64,000 nt of DNA, taken from the NCBI GenBank assembly GCA_004352715.1, contig SCFE01000001.1:2550292-2614291 (forward strand). Reading direction: 5' to 3'. The notes beneath the pieces are model-generated. The model saw only the letters and a list, made by a program, of their open reading frames with translations, made no database searches and had not been told where the DNA came from. Positions within the stretch are counted from its first letter, which is position 1; every line of letters begins with the position of its first letter. The position numbers and the translations under genes are program-made. Source of the DNA: Hofstenia miamia (lineage: Eukaryota; Xenacoelomorpha; Acoela). Shown here in pieces: positions 1 to 10,843 of this stretch.

Positions 1-4
1 ATAG

Positions 5-36
<32 letters not shown>
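1..36. repeat. (TA)n microsatellite at window edge
   Basis: Nearly pure alternating TA. Similar tracts recur at 10627-10658, 17051-17115, 25731-25769, 30173-30212, 32750-32780, 57664-57688 and 61697-61706, several of them directly bordering runs of N. Confidence 0.9.
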
Positions 37-40
<4 letters not shown>

Positions 41-1949
41 AATCAGAAAGGCCGAAATTTCGAGCTATTGAATTGTAATTTAAATTTATCTAAAACCTAA
101 TTAAAATTAAAACCATAATTATACCTATAATAGCTTCCAAGAAATGAAATTTTCAATACAATAATAATTTAACTCGGCACAGGCACTGCGTGCTTTTAAT
201 ATTTAATACAGAATATTCAGCGTTATTTCCAAGTTTTGCTAAAAAGTCAAAATTGCAAAATTTTTCTAGCACACTTATTCGTAAATTTGTTCGTTTTCAC
301 TGCTCCAGTATCATCACACTTTTTTTACAAAACGAATATTTTAATATGTTTTCTCTAAATATTTGATGCATTTCAATCATTTTCCCTCCAGCACGAGCTT
401 GGGGAAAATGGTCCTCCCAAAAGTTCTGAACGAGCTTCATCTACTACTTCTGCGTTTTACATTTCTTGCTAATCTTTTCGGAAACATATTTCTAGTAGTC
501 TGTATGCTGGTAAATCCTAATTTAACGTCTCATCTAAATGTTTTAGAAGATTAGTTTGGTAATGATAGATTTATCGATATAAAACACTTTGCAACAGAAA
601 TTTTATTACGAAGCATGTGCTATTTTATTAGATGTGAACTTTTCTTGTTAAGCAAAAGGCAGTCTTTTGTGGGATTCCTAACTGAACACACACTAATATA
701 ACATCCTAAGATTTCATTATGACTCTGGAAATGCTATCTACTAAAATGTGACATATTTATACTCCAATTAATTTAAAAAATACGTCTTTATTTTTAACTT
801 TAAGACTTGTAATAATATATTTTGAATTAAGGAAACATTGGAAATTTAAAATTACAATCACCAGTGCTGCCTAACTGGGTATAGGCATACCCTACATAGT
901 CATTTTGTTACAGTAAGCTACTCAAAGTAGGAAATCAACAAAATTATTTGAAGAATTTTTCAAATAATGTTATTCAATGATTAAAAATATAATTTTTAAT
1001 TAATTGAAGTTATATAATATATATTTAGTGATTTCATTATTTAAAATTAGTAAAAATTTGGTGTTTAGAAAAGGATACTCTAAAATTTCCTTAACAATTG
1101 AGTTTTTTTAACTCAAAAGGAATTAAATACTCGTTGAGTTCTGAGTAGAACACAGGGAAATGCCTTATTAACAAGCTCCTAATTTGTCTTTAGTTAACGG
1201 TTTGTTCACACAATTTTAGAGTATCCTTTTTTGATCACTACTAAGCTAACAAATTAGCAACATGAAATGATTACATCTGTTTTAAGAACTTATTTTTGTA
1301 TATTTTTTTAAAATGTTTCTGCAATTTTCATAAACCATGTTATGTAATAATTTTCTTTTTTCAGTTCGTCTTGATATAAGCAAAGTTTCGCATTAAAATC
1401 CCCATTTAAATGTACTTATAATCGCCTTCCAAAATGCCGCTTTGCTTTTCCAATGTATAAATATACAATTGTCTAATTCATTGTGAACTATTGAAGAAAC
1501 AACTATTTTGGAAGAGAATCCCAATTTTCCAATACATTATTTCGTTTAAAAGAATTGAAAATCTTTTGGGTGGCCAATTTTGTGGAATCCAAGTAAAGTT
1601 AAATGCAAGTTCAATTGCGGATTCACTAAAACAGCTGTGCTCCAAAAATTAGAATGAAGGCAAAAAATCTTTCTTAAATCTTTTGTGGATTGCACAAAAA
1701 ATAATGACCGAAAACTTTACTTTAAGCAAAGAGGTTTGTCTTCAATTTTTGTGGATTTCACATATATTGCATTGTACTTCTCACACAAAAATTTTTGTGA
1801 TCAGATGGAAATAGTTATACATGCATTCCGTTTTCATGTTACTCTAAGTTTGATATGTTTTTGATCAAGTTATTGATATGCTTAACAATAAAAAACTAAA
1901 TATTTGCTGAGAAACGAACTGACTGTAGAAGTGTCGAACAGAAATTTGT
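37..1949. other. AT-rich stretch without a recognised gene
   Basis: No reading frame with splice sites or a known domain was found. The stretch holds oligo-A and oligo-T runs and short open frames that look accidental. A minus-strand patch near 380-540 is slightly richer in GC but contains stops in every useful frame. Confidence 0.5.
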
Positions 1950-2238
1950 TTATTGATTCTCATGAAACTTGAACTGAAAGGGATCGTTGGTTAGCCACTT
2001 TGCAATTTTTAAATAATTCTTATTGTTAAATGTCCAATGTGTTTTACAAAGTATTGTAAAATTATCAATAAATTTCCAAAATTGCTTGTAACCAATGGCG
2101 GATCTATGTGGAATCCTTGGCTGCAGATCCCCACTCTCCACGTCAGATAATTTTTTCACAATATACAGGCTACGTTGAAGAAAATGATAAAACTTATGTC
2201 TGCTCTCATTTCGCCAATATGAATTATAAAGCGAAAAT
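1950..2238 (-). CDS. Candidate terminal exon of an unrecognised gene
   Basis: A minus-strand open stretch of about 95 codons ends in a stop at 1950. It begins after a plausible acceptor (AATAAG at about 2239-2244, AG at 2240-2239), leaving one base to complete a split codon. The peptide is compositionally ordinary, unlike most frames here: aromatic-rich with mixed charge, including the segments PRIPHRSAIGYKQFWKFID and KIAKWLTNDPFQFKFHENQ. I do not recognise the family. No upstream exon could be paired with it; the 1000-N gap at 3750-4749 may hide one. It could also be the tail of a degraded retroelement. The start choice rests only on the splice signal. Confidence 0.35.
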
Positions 2239-2244
2239 CTTATT

Positions 2245-3105
2245 TATATGAACTTAGAATAATCACAAATTTGCATTTTGTAGGTAACAAGCTATTACAA
2301 AACAATCATTTTAATAAATTCTAATTTTGTCGACAATATCTCGATTCCATTTTTGCTATTCTGATAACAGATGTACATGTAATTATTATTTTGTTGGTCT
2401 TTGCAACTCTTTTAATAAAAAAATAATTTTGCAAATTTTTGTATACTTTTGATCAATATTTTTTAAAATAATATTTATGATAAATTTGAAAAATTGGAAG
2501 ACTTGTTAAAAACCATGGTGAGGATAATTTGCTTGACATTAAAATAATACTTTCAGTTTCTGAAATTAAAACTGTTTTGTCAATAGTTTTTCAGTTTTGA
2601 ATATTGATATATAGTACAAAAAACAAAAAGCCTTATTCTTATATAGAAATATAATAATTCAGTAAATAGCTCCAAATGTCAGACTTATTTTTAAAAATCA
2701 AAAGTGTAGATAATATATAAGACTTCGATCTACTAAAAAAATTTAAATACCATGCTTACATTTAGGGATAAAGTCTTAATAATGCTACTAAAAAGCAACA
2801 CAATTTAAGTTGCAAGTGAAATACTTTTTCCTATTTTTTTTATAGAAATGGTATGATCTGTGCTCATTCAATCTTTTTAATCAGACATATCATTGCTAAC
2901 TTCTATATTGAAAAAACAATGAATCCCAACAATTAAAAATAAATAATATATAAATTATCAAATCATTTAATTACATATCGATACCGCTGGTTAAGAGCAG
3001 CAACATCATAATTTCAAATGTTCTTAAATCGAGTATTTTGCTTCCGAAAGTAAAGTATCTAAAACCTAGATAACTTTCCAAATACAACTTATATATCTGT
3101 AACCT
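2245..3105. other. AT-rich stretch, nothing recognised
   Basis: No coding signal or repeat structure was seen other than A/T homopolymer runs. Confidence 0.5.
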
Positions 3106-3176
3106 AGAATCAGTAATGCTAAAACATCTTATTTGAACAAAGAATCAGTAATGCTAAAACATCTTATTTGAACAAA
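3106..3176. repeat. Two-unit 35-bp tandem repeat
   Basis: The 35-bp unit starting AGAATCAGTAATGC at 3106 recurs without change at 3141. Only two copies are present, so this is a small recent duplication. Confidence 0.9.
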
Positions 3177-3749
3177 TGATCACTAATGATTTTACTTTAA
3201 ACCTGTTTTTCATGTTTTGTCATACATAATATTTTTGCACTGAAGCAACAATATATGAAATACTAAAATGTAAATAGTGATGGAAAAACTATCATGCAGG
3301 AATACACCTTTCCTTAGGGTCAAAACATCCTTCTTTTCTATAAAATCTGGTAAACTGGAATTAGAATTATCAATTGTTACACATAACATAAATCATTAAA
3401 AATTGAACAACCACAAAATGAAAGGTGGCAGTTTTCTTTGAAATTTATAAGGAACTGTAGCATTGTGTTTGAATCTTTCCCTCATATCTAACACATTACT
3501 AGTGTAAAAAACCCCAAGAACATATTGATATTAATAAAAAATTGTTGACAATTATTACATGCTAAAAATATACCGTTGATGTTTACCATATCTATTGCAT
3601 TTAATGTAATCATAATCAAAATTCTATTTTACAAAAATTATGAAAATTTTAAAAGTTCTACATATTAATTAAAATGTTGTTGTGAAAACATGTATGATTT
3701 AATAAAGAGCAAGTTTCTTAAACTTTTCTCATTAAATTTAGGTGACTTT
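3177..3749. other. Stretch without gene before the gap
   Basis: AT-rich, no supportable coding exon. Confidence 0.5.
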
Positions 3750-4749
3750 NNNNNNNNNNNNNNNNNNNNNNNNNNNNNNNNNNNNNNNNNNNNNNNNNNN
3801 NNNNNNNNNNNNNNNNNNNNNNNNNNNNNNNNNNNNNNNNNNNNNNNNNNNNNNNNNNNNNNNNNNNNNNNNNNNNNNNNNNNNNNNNNNNNNNNNNNNN
3901 NNNNNNNNNNNNNNNNNNNNNNNNNNNNNNNNNNNNNNNNNNNNNNNNNNNNNNNNNNNNNNNNNNNNNNNNNNNNNNNNNNNNNNNNNNNNNNNNNNNN
4001 NNNNNNNNNNNNNNNNNNNNNNNNNNNNNNNNNNNNNNNNNNNNNNNNNNNNNNNNNNNNNNNNNNNNNNNNNNNNNNNNNNNNNNNNNNNNNNNNNNNN
4101 NNNNNNNNNNNNNNNNNNNNNNNNNNNNNNNNNNNNNNNNNNNNNNNNNNNNNNNNNNNNNNNNNNNNNNNNNNNNNNNNNNNNNNNNNNNNNNNNNNNN
4201 NNNNNNNNNNNNNNNNNNNNNNNNNNNNNNNNNNNNNNNNNNNNNNNNNNNNNNNNNNNNNNNNNNNNNNNNNNNNNNNNNNNNNNNNNNNNNNNNNNNN
4301 NNNNNNNNNNNNNNNNNNNNNNNNNNNNNNNNNNNNNNNNNNNNNNNNNNNNNNNNNNNNNNNNNNNNNNNNNNNNNNNNNNNNNNNNNNNNNNNNNNNN
4401 NNNNNNNNNNNNNNNNNNNNNNNNNNNNNNNNNNNNNNNNNNNNNNNNNNNNNNNNNNNNNNNNNNNNNNNNNNNNNNNNNNNNNNNNNNNNNNNNNNNN
4501 NNNNNNNNNNNNNNNNNNNNNNNNNNNNNNNNNNNNNNNNNNNNNNNNNNNNNNNNNNNNNNNNNNNNNNNNNNNNNNNNNNNNNNNNNNNNNNNNNNNN
4601 NNNNNNNNNNNNNNNNNNNNNNNNNNNNNNNNNNNNNNNNNNNNNNNNNNNNNNNNNNNNNNNNNNNNNNNNNNNNNNNNNNNNNNNNNNNNNNNNNNNN
4701 NNNNNNNNNNNNNNNNNNNNNNNNNNNNNNNNNNNNNNNNNNNNNNNNN
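3750..4749. other. Assembly gap (exactly 1000 N)
   Basis: The run of N is exactly 1000 long, which suggests a placeholder of arbitrary size rather than an estimated gap. Apparent frames crossing it are meaningless. Confidence 0.95.
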
Positions 4750-5600
4750 AATATAAATGTGTGTGTGTTATTCATTTACTCTATAATATAGAATGTAAAT
4801 TTATTATCAAATAATATCGATATATCACATTATAAAAGCGAACAAAACAAAATTTATTATTATTAAGGAATAATTATTCACAGTAAGAACAATAGTGATA
4901 ATAATTTAATAAAGAGCTTAAAAACCTCCACTGTATGTTTTATTATGTTGTATGTGACTAATTCATCTTATGTGAAATAGCTCCTTACTGAACAAAAGAC
5001 ATCCGAAATAAGTTCATTGGCAATTTGACCAGTTTCAGGGCCGACGACGACAGTGGGAACACACCTCTATTTGTACACAATTGGAAAATAACTCGCTAAT
5101 GAGTTTATTAGCAATTGTTTGCTAACCACTACATATAGTTTTTACAAAAAACGCTGCATCTATGTCCTACCGGAATTCTACCTAATAATTGTAAAATGGA
5201 TTATCTAAAAGATTTACAACATATCTTCATATACAAAGATAATTTTGTTTGCATTAATGTCAATACTAAGATCTGCTGGGTCCAATTCAGCAACAATTAC
5301 ATACGATTACTCTAGTAAACTCGCACTATTAAAAAAAAACTTTGGGTTTACTATAAAAATTTTTATGATTTTCAGCAGATTTATTAAAAACATGGGTAGT
5401 ATTAATCCGACAGGGTATCTTCTAAGTACGACATTCAATAAAAACCATTAGAAAATTTAGAATACTGCAACAATTAAAAAATAAACATGTTTCAGTCGTA
5501 ATATGTAAATATTTTCAGTAAATATTTTGTACAGAAACATATTAAGTTTACAGACATTCTTCACATATGAGAGATACCAGCCATCATAGAGTAACTTTCA
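4750..5600. other. Stretch without recognised gene
   Basis: It holds a short TG run near 4757 and AT-rich sequence. A 68-codon plus-strand frame at 5245-5451 has no splice context and no family resemblance and is not counted as a gene. Confidence 0.5.
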
Positions 5601-5610
5601 TGGAAATATC

Positions 5611-5965
5611 TTAGACATTCACCTTTGCAAAGAATTTAGTCTTGCTGTTGTTTTTCTTTTCCTTAGTACCATTCATTGGAATGTTTGCAGTAATCAACTG
5701 TTCTTCTCTCCATTGCAAGATTTTCTCAATTTCCTTGGGTGGAAGTACTTGGTTTTGGAACCTTTGAATTTGAACCTTTCTCTCTGTTCTGCTTTGGTGC
5801 GCCAGTCTACAATTATATTTAAAATCATGTGTGAATAAGTAGATAAGGAACTGTGTAATCGGTATCTAATTAGTAAAAATTGGGCTCAATGCTCAACCTA
5901 CTCTTCTTTTGGCGGCTTTCTTCTGGAGACTCTCTAGAGTTGTTAGAATAAGTTCATGTGGTTCC
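5611..5965 (-). CDS. Candidate last two exons of an unrecognised gene
   Basis: A minus-strand exon from 5806 to a stop at 5611 follows a good acceptor (AATTGTAG). It encodes a basic, glutamine-rich tail that begins RLAHQSRTERKVQIQRFQ and continues through PPKEIEKILQWREEQLIT to a lysine/asparagine-rich end. A preceding piece at about 5965-5898 encodes SPEESRQKKS and ends at a possible donor (AG then GTTGAG). Joining them across the intron keeps the frame, with two bases on one side and one on the other. Upstream of 5965 the frame meets a stop, so the true start of that exon is uncertain. A diverged copy lies at 7738-8085. The family is not recognised; a gene tail or a degenerate mobile element are both possible. 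Confidence 0.35.
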
Positions 5966-6555
5966 AATACTATAGAATCAACACACTGCTTATGATTGAC
6001 CGTAATAGCTTTTACTATCACTCTTTGTAGAATACAACTGGATTTCCTACTGAGTAGTTGATTCCAACAATCACCTGCTGCTCGATTAATTAACTATATC
6101 TCATGTATTAACTTATTAAACACTGGGTGGTAATGACCAAGTTGTATTTAGGAGCAGAAGATATCATCAGGATCAGAACCCGAAGCGGTGCCATGCAATT
6201 AGGAAGGAAGTGGTTACCAGCAGCGATCTCCAATGCTATGCAATGGTTCATGACTCAGAAAGAAACTAGCTCAGTGAACGCAGTAATAGTGGAAGTGCTC
6301 CTAGTGGTGCTTGCCCTATGCAAATTTGTACAATAATTGCTCTTGTTATGGTGAATAACAAATGGAAGTTCACAAACATGCTGCTTTCGCCTCTTATAGA
6401 TCTTAAATGTAAATAACCCTTAGTTCATGCGAGCAACTATTATGGTAACAATCTGACTATTACTTGAGTACATCTCTGAAGCTAAATCAATTACCAAATA
6501 ATATAATAAGATGTTTGTAGGCATTTCTTATGTTTAATAAATCTGTTATGTTTAT

Positions 6556-7090
6556 TAAGTTACAATAAGTTTGGATCTAAAATAAAAAGGGTTAGCTATC
6601 CAGCTATTTAGAATGCGGCGGTTTATTATTAAGTGAATTAAACAATAGGTAAGCTAAACGAAGAAAAACTCCTATGCCTAACATTAACCTGAAGACACAC
6701 TTTCACTAAACAGGCAGCGCGGTAAAGCTGAGGTTAAAGTTGATGTTGAGTGTAAAATGGAGAACGCCTCTCAGCCGACCGGTAAATGCAACGTTGAGAG
6801 TCCCTGAGTAGCTACTCATGTGCCTGAGCGTTTAGCTTGCCATTATATTAATAATAAAACCTGATACAAAGTAAATTTAAATCCAAACGATTTATTTCAT
6901 CAACTACTTCTAAATTTCATACCATATTTATAGTAAATTTGTACAATGCTAACATGTACCTGTTTTTCGTTTACAATTATTTCTGTAGTAAATTTCTTCT
7001 GCTAATCTTACGCAACGTGTTAGATTTGACTATCCAGTAGCTATGCGTTTTCTGTTGAATCTTTTTGCCAAATCTTTTGCCAAACTTATT
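6556..7090 (+). repeat. Dispersed repeat family, copy A
   Basis: Alignable by eye with 24583-25110: both begin near TTTGGATCTAA, share GGGTTAGC, a CTACTCATG...GTTTAGCTT core and AAACCTGATA, and end near TTTTTGCCAAA(T/C)TCTTTTGCCAA. The copies differ by many substitutions and indels, so the family is old. No terminal repeats or coding capacity were seen; a SINE-like or MITE-like element is possible. Confidence 0.55.
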
Positions 7091-7375
7091 TATTATAGCT
7101 TAGTTTACAAAAGGGATTCTAATTGATATAGAACAAGTTAAACACAAAATAATCAAAATAAAAGTTTGTGTATTGTCTTTTCCTTCTTGTTTTAAGCTGA
7201 TTATGTCACAATACCTTCTGGTTGATGAGAAACAATAAAGTGGTAATTGGGCACTAACTACTGCGAGAACTGATCACAGAGTGCAATGATGACATCGCCA
7301 CAAATATTTCAGTATTTTTCAATAGACAAAAATATTGCTTTTCATGACATTAAAATTTCCAATTTAACTGCTCCC

Positions 7376-7732
7376 CAGGTCTGAAAACCATTAAGGTTTA
7401 TGCAGAGTGCAAAATAGACCAACCGAAAAAATATTACTTCTATTACTTTTGGTTACCTTAATTATTGAATAATAACCTCATTTCTCAATTAATTTGATAT
7501 CTTGCCAATGAAAATAGATTAATATTAAATAGACTACGTCCTGATATATCAAAAAAACTTGTTTTGTTGCATATTATGGAAAAAAATAAAGATTTTCCTT
7601 GAAAATTCCATTTTAAATCAAGGTTTTTCTCAGAATATGTTATCTGGATACTAGATATCCGGATCTTGTTGTGTAATTACTGATTTTAACAGATACTGGA
7701 TCCATATACCAGATTCTGGCACATCCCTAGAA
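7376..7732 (-). mobile_element. Truncated hAT-family end
   Basis: The right end (GGCACATCCCTAG) and the next few hundred bases resemble the reverse complement of the left end of the hAT element at 26458-27900. Shared features are CATCCCTA, the TATCCGGAT-type motifs, the CAGGACGTAGTTTA-like block (here inverted at about 7531-7545) and the CAGACTGC-like block. Only one terminus is present, so this is a fragment or one-ended relic. Confidence 0.5.
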
Positions 7733-7737
7733 TTATC

Positions 7738-8085
7738 TTAGACATTCACCACTCATTGGAATGTTTGCAGTAATCAACTGTGTTTGCCTCCTTTGGAATA
7801 TTTTCTTAAATTACTTGCATGGAAGTACTTGGATTCTCTGAAGTTGGCTCTCTTCTCTGAAATTGAACTTCTCTTCTCTTTGTTCTGCTTTGGCGAGGCA
7901 ATCTACCATTATATTTAACATCATGTGTGAATAAGTAGATAAAGGAATTGAATGATCAGTATCTAATTAAATATCAATGAGGTCAACACTCAACATACTC
8001 TTATCTTGTCAGTGTTCTTCTTCTGGAGATTCTCTAGAGTAGTTAGATTCAGTTCATGTGGTTCCAATACCGTTTGGCTGATGGG
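7738..8085 (-). pseudogene. Diverged duplicate of the 5.6-6.0 kb exon fragment
   Basis: Sequence from ATCTTAGACATTCACC through GTTCATGTGGTTCCAATAC parallels 5609-5970, in the same order and orientation and including the intron. The copy of the last exon reads LPRQSRTKRREVQFQ and then loses frame, with a stop where the first copy continues, and it lacks the lysine-rich end. A further fragment of the adjoining sequence recurs at 7215-7290 and 8070-8160. A duplicated and decayed segment is the simplest reading. Confidence 0.45.
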
Positions 8086-8249
8086 AGACAATGATGTGGT
8101 AATGGGCACAGAGTATTGAGAGAAATATTCATGGAGTGTGATGAGGACTGAGTCAATGTAACAGGTTGTTGTTCATTACTTTTTTGTAGGCTCAAATTCT
8201 TTATCCTTAGTGATATCGATGAAAAGGGAGGAGAAAACAATGTGTAAGT

Positions 8250-10362
8250 CCAGTGTGTAAAAATGAATTAACAGCAACATGGGATAAAACAGGAAAAAAT
8301 AGTTATATTTCCTTTTTTAAGCAAAGAAATTGTAGCAACTATATTAGTACCAATTTTCAGAAAACCCTGTTGTTCTTGGAAGAATGGTGGTTAGCTTGTC
8401 TCATTTGTATTCCAGCGTTTCTCAGATGCTATGTGTTCAAACAAAACCGCTGCATTTTAGAAGAAATCACAGAATGCTCATATTCACATGTAATGCTGAC
8501 TTTTGTTACATGAAAGTATAATGAAATTCCTATTCTTGTACCAAATACTTGGAATTTTCTAACCTGAAAATTAATGTTTGGATAATAGATCAATTGCAAA
8601 TTGTATTCCTCTGTAAATGTTGTAGGCCTAACCAAATTTGTTTTTGAATTGGACGCAGATGGTATCTGATGATGTTCCTAGGAGCTCCTCAGCAGCAGTA
8701 TATAACTTCTTACCATTTCTAACAGCACTCACAGCTGACAGCTCTATTGAAAGCTTAAAGGGCATAGTTTCATATATTACCTTTTATCTAAAATAAAATG
8801 ACGAATTTATACTCATAGGCTAATTCCGACATGTACTTTCTGATTTACCCTTCTCATGGAAATTGATATTTTTCGAATATTATTAAAAATCCTGATACAT
8901 TTTTTTTTCATATTATATTAATTGATTTAAGAATAGAGCTCACTGCAAAATTCTGTTGAAGTAGTCTGAAATTCAATAAAATTCGGATCGAAGTTTGTAG
9001 GATAAGCAAAATTGTATACACAAAATTTCTTAAGATATTTCTCCACTTAATTGGCGGAAAAAGCAAGGAAATATGTTCAACTATTTTTAGAATGTTTATA
9101 TATGTTAATATACTTAGCAAAATACTAATGCAAGCTGTCGCGACTATCGAGAATGATAAATGCATCTAATCATTTTATATATACTGCCGGATTTACCCTA
9201 CTGTCGAAATTACCCGACTTTACCCTATGGCGAGATTATTTTGAGTTAAAATGTTGCGAAGTCAATTATTTCCAGCTCAACATCAAGCCGAAGCGTTATT
9301 TCTTTATGATCTGTGCTGACTATCAAAGCTACAGAATGATGTCTGCCAAGTCAACACATTAGGTCTAGAGTAACCATGGGGATGCACAATGGTATGGGGA
9401 CAGATTTCATAACTTTTAGAGCTAGTGATTAGTGTTCTGTGGGCAGGGCCGAGGTTAAGGAAGGCATGGGCCTTCCTGTTGGGCCACTTGGGCCACCTTC
9501 TTCCCGGCATCCTGGACACAAAACTCTTATATTCAGAATTAAGTTAGAGTAAATATATTTTTCTAAAAATATATCAAATACTAATGCCATTCTATTTAAA
9601 AAGTCAATGAAAAAGTAGGAAACTATTTCATATGAGTAAAACTATGATTAATTTATTGAAATTTGTGGGGGCATGCCCCCTCTTAACTTGCAAATGCAAG
9701 CCTCGGGCCTGCCTGTGAGAGATGAATTTTACTAGTTTCAGTCCCATTAGATTTCGTTCCAGTCGTGTCCCATTTTATCCTCATGAAATTTTCTCATTCT
9801 ATAGTCTTAATGGTCCCTAGGTATTTCACTATTTGGGTAAAAATGAGTGCTCCCTCAGAACCCTAATAATGTTTCGTCAATTTTGGTGAATTTAATGCAT
9901 TTTGTTATAGTTCCAAAAATTTTTTGAGGTTGAACATTTTCAAAAATGTTAGGAATGTCTCTTTTCATTTCAATGAATTTTCACTAAATTTTCATTCCAT
10001 AAAATGATTTCTGTTTGTCATAATGTGGAAATTGAATGCAATAAAAATTTCTAATTCCATATGCAACCCTGAAATAAAATTGCAGTGCAATTATGAAGTG
10101 TTTTGATATTTTTGTTAATATAATATTTTCAATAAATGCTGCTGTTAGTAAGTTTCTAAAAAAAATTCGGTTTCTAACTAACTTCACTGCTGAATGACAT
10201 CATTAACACTATCCTTTAAATTTTGCTTAATTTTGGGAAATTTCAAAACTATGACTTATGCAACACCCATCAAATTTAAAGTAACTCATTTGCTTATATA
10301 TTATTAGAAAATAAACTCCAAATAAATTAATATTTTTTTATATTATATTAGTATCATTTGTT
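8250..10362. other. Long stretch without recognised gene
   Basis: Several short open frames (8253-8513, 8908-9165, 9153-9362) have neither splice context nor domain resemblance. A GC-richer patch at 9425-9515 and one at 9668-9715 look like ends of old repeats. The segment ending CCATATGCAACCCTG (about 9985-10070) also occurs at 47700-47805 and is probably a shared transposon terminus. Confidence 0.45.
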
Positions 10363-10454
10363 TTGAATATCTATGTAATGCGGAAGTATTCTAACGACCT
10401 CTCTGTTGGAAAAATAAGCTTCATATGTTTATATTGCAAAGATTACCACAAAAA

Positions 10455-10626
10455 NNNNNNNNNNNNNNNNNNNNNNNNNNNNNNNNNNNNNNNNNNNNNN
10501 NNNNNNNNNNNNNNNNNNNNNNNNNNNNNNNNNNNNNNNNNNNNNNNNNNNNNNNNNNNNNNNNNNNNNNNNNNNNNNNNNNNNNNNNNNNNNNNNNNNN
10601 NNNNNNNNNNNNNNNNNNNNNNNNNN
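10455..10626. other. Assembly gap (172 N) bordered by (TA)n
   Basis: Run of N followed at once by a TA microsatellite (10627-10658). The gap was probably caused by the simple repeat. Confidence 0.95.
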
Positions 10627-10661
<35 letters not shown>

Positions 10662-10696
10662 CATGCAAATCTAGTTATTGAAACTTTCTGAAATTT

Positions 10697-10843
10697 TTAA
10701 GAATGGAAACTCTGTGCTTCTGTGCTAGTATGGGCTGGACATGGTTTTCCATTGCATTTTCTTCCTTGACATTCAAAAGATCCTAAATTTGTCACCCAAA
10801 CTCCATCTACATCACAATAAGCATCGTTTGGCGTTATTTGCAA
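10697..10843 (-). CDS. Copy 1 terminal exon: end of second TSP1-like module
   Basis: Follows the acceptor ATTATTTAG, in phase 0 with 49 codons including the stop. Conserved with copy 2: YCDVDGVWV and the cysteine-rich CQGRKCNGKPCPA, the last cysteines of the TSP1-like fold. The tail after the final cysteine is divergent and longer than in copy 2 (49 versus 45 codons). Confidence 0.75.
   Translation of the reverse strand: MQITPNDAYCDVDGVWVTNLGSFECQGRKCNGKPCPAHTSTEAQSFHS

Noticed and set aside
3690-4814. Long open frames on both strands across 3.7-4.8 kb
   Set aside because: They consist almost wholly of N; the frame is an artefact of the gap.
10363-10691. Open frames encoding repeated YI dipeptides near 10.4-10.7 kb (also 25.7, 30.0, 57.6 and 61.7 kb)
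   Set aside because: They are translations of (TA)n microsatellites and gap Ns, not proteins.
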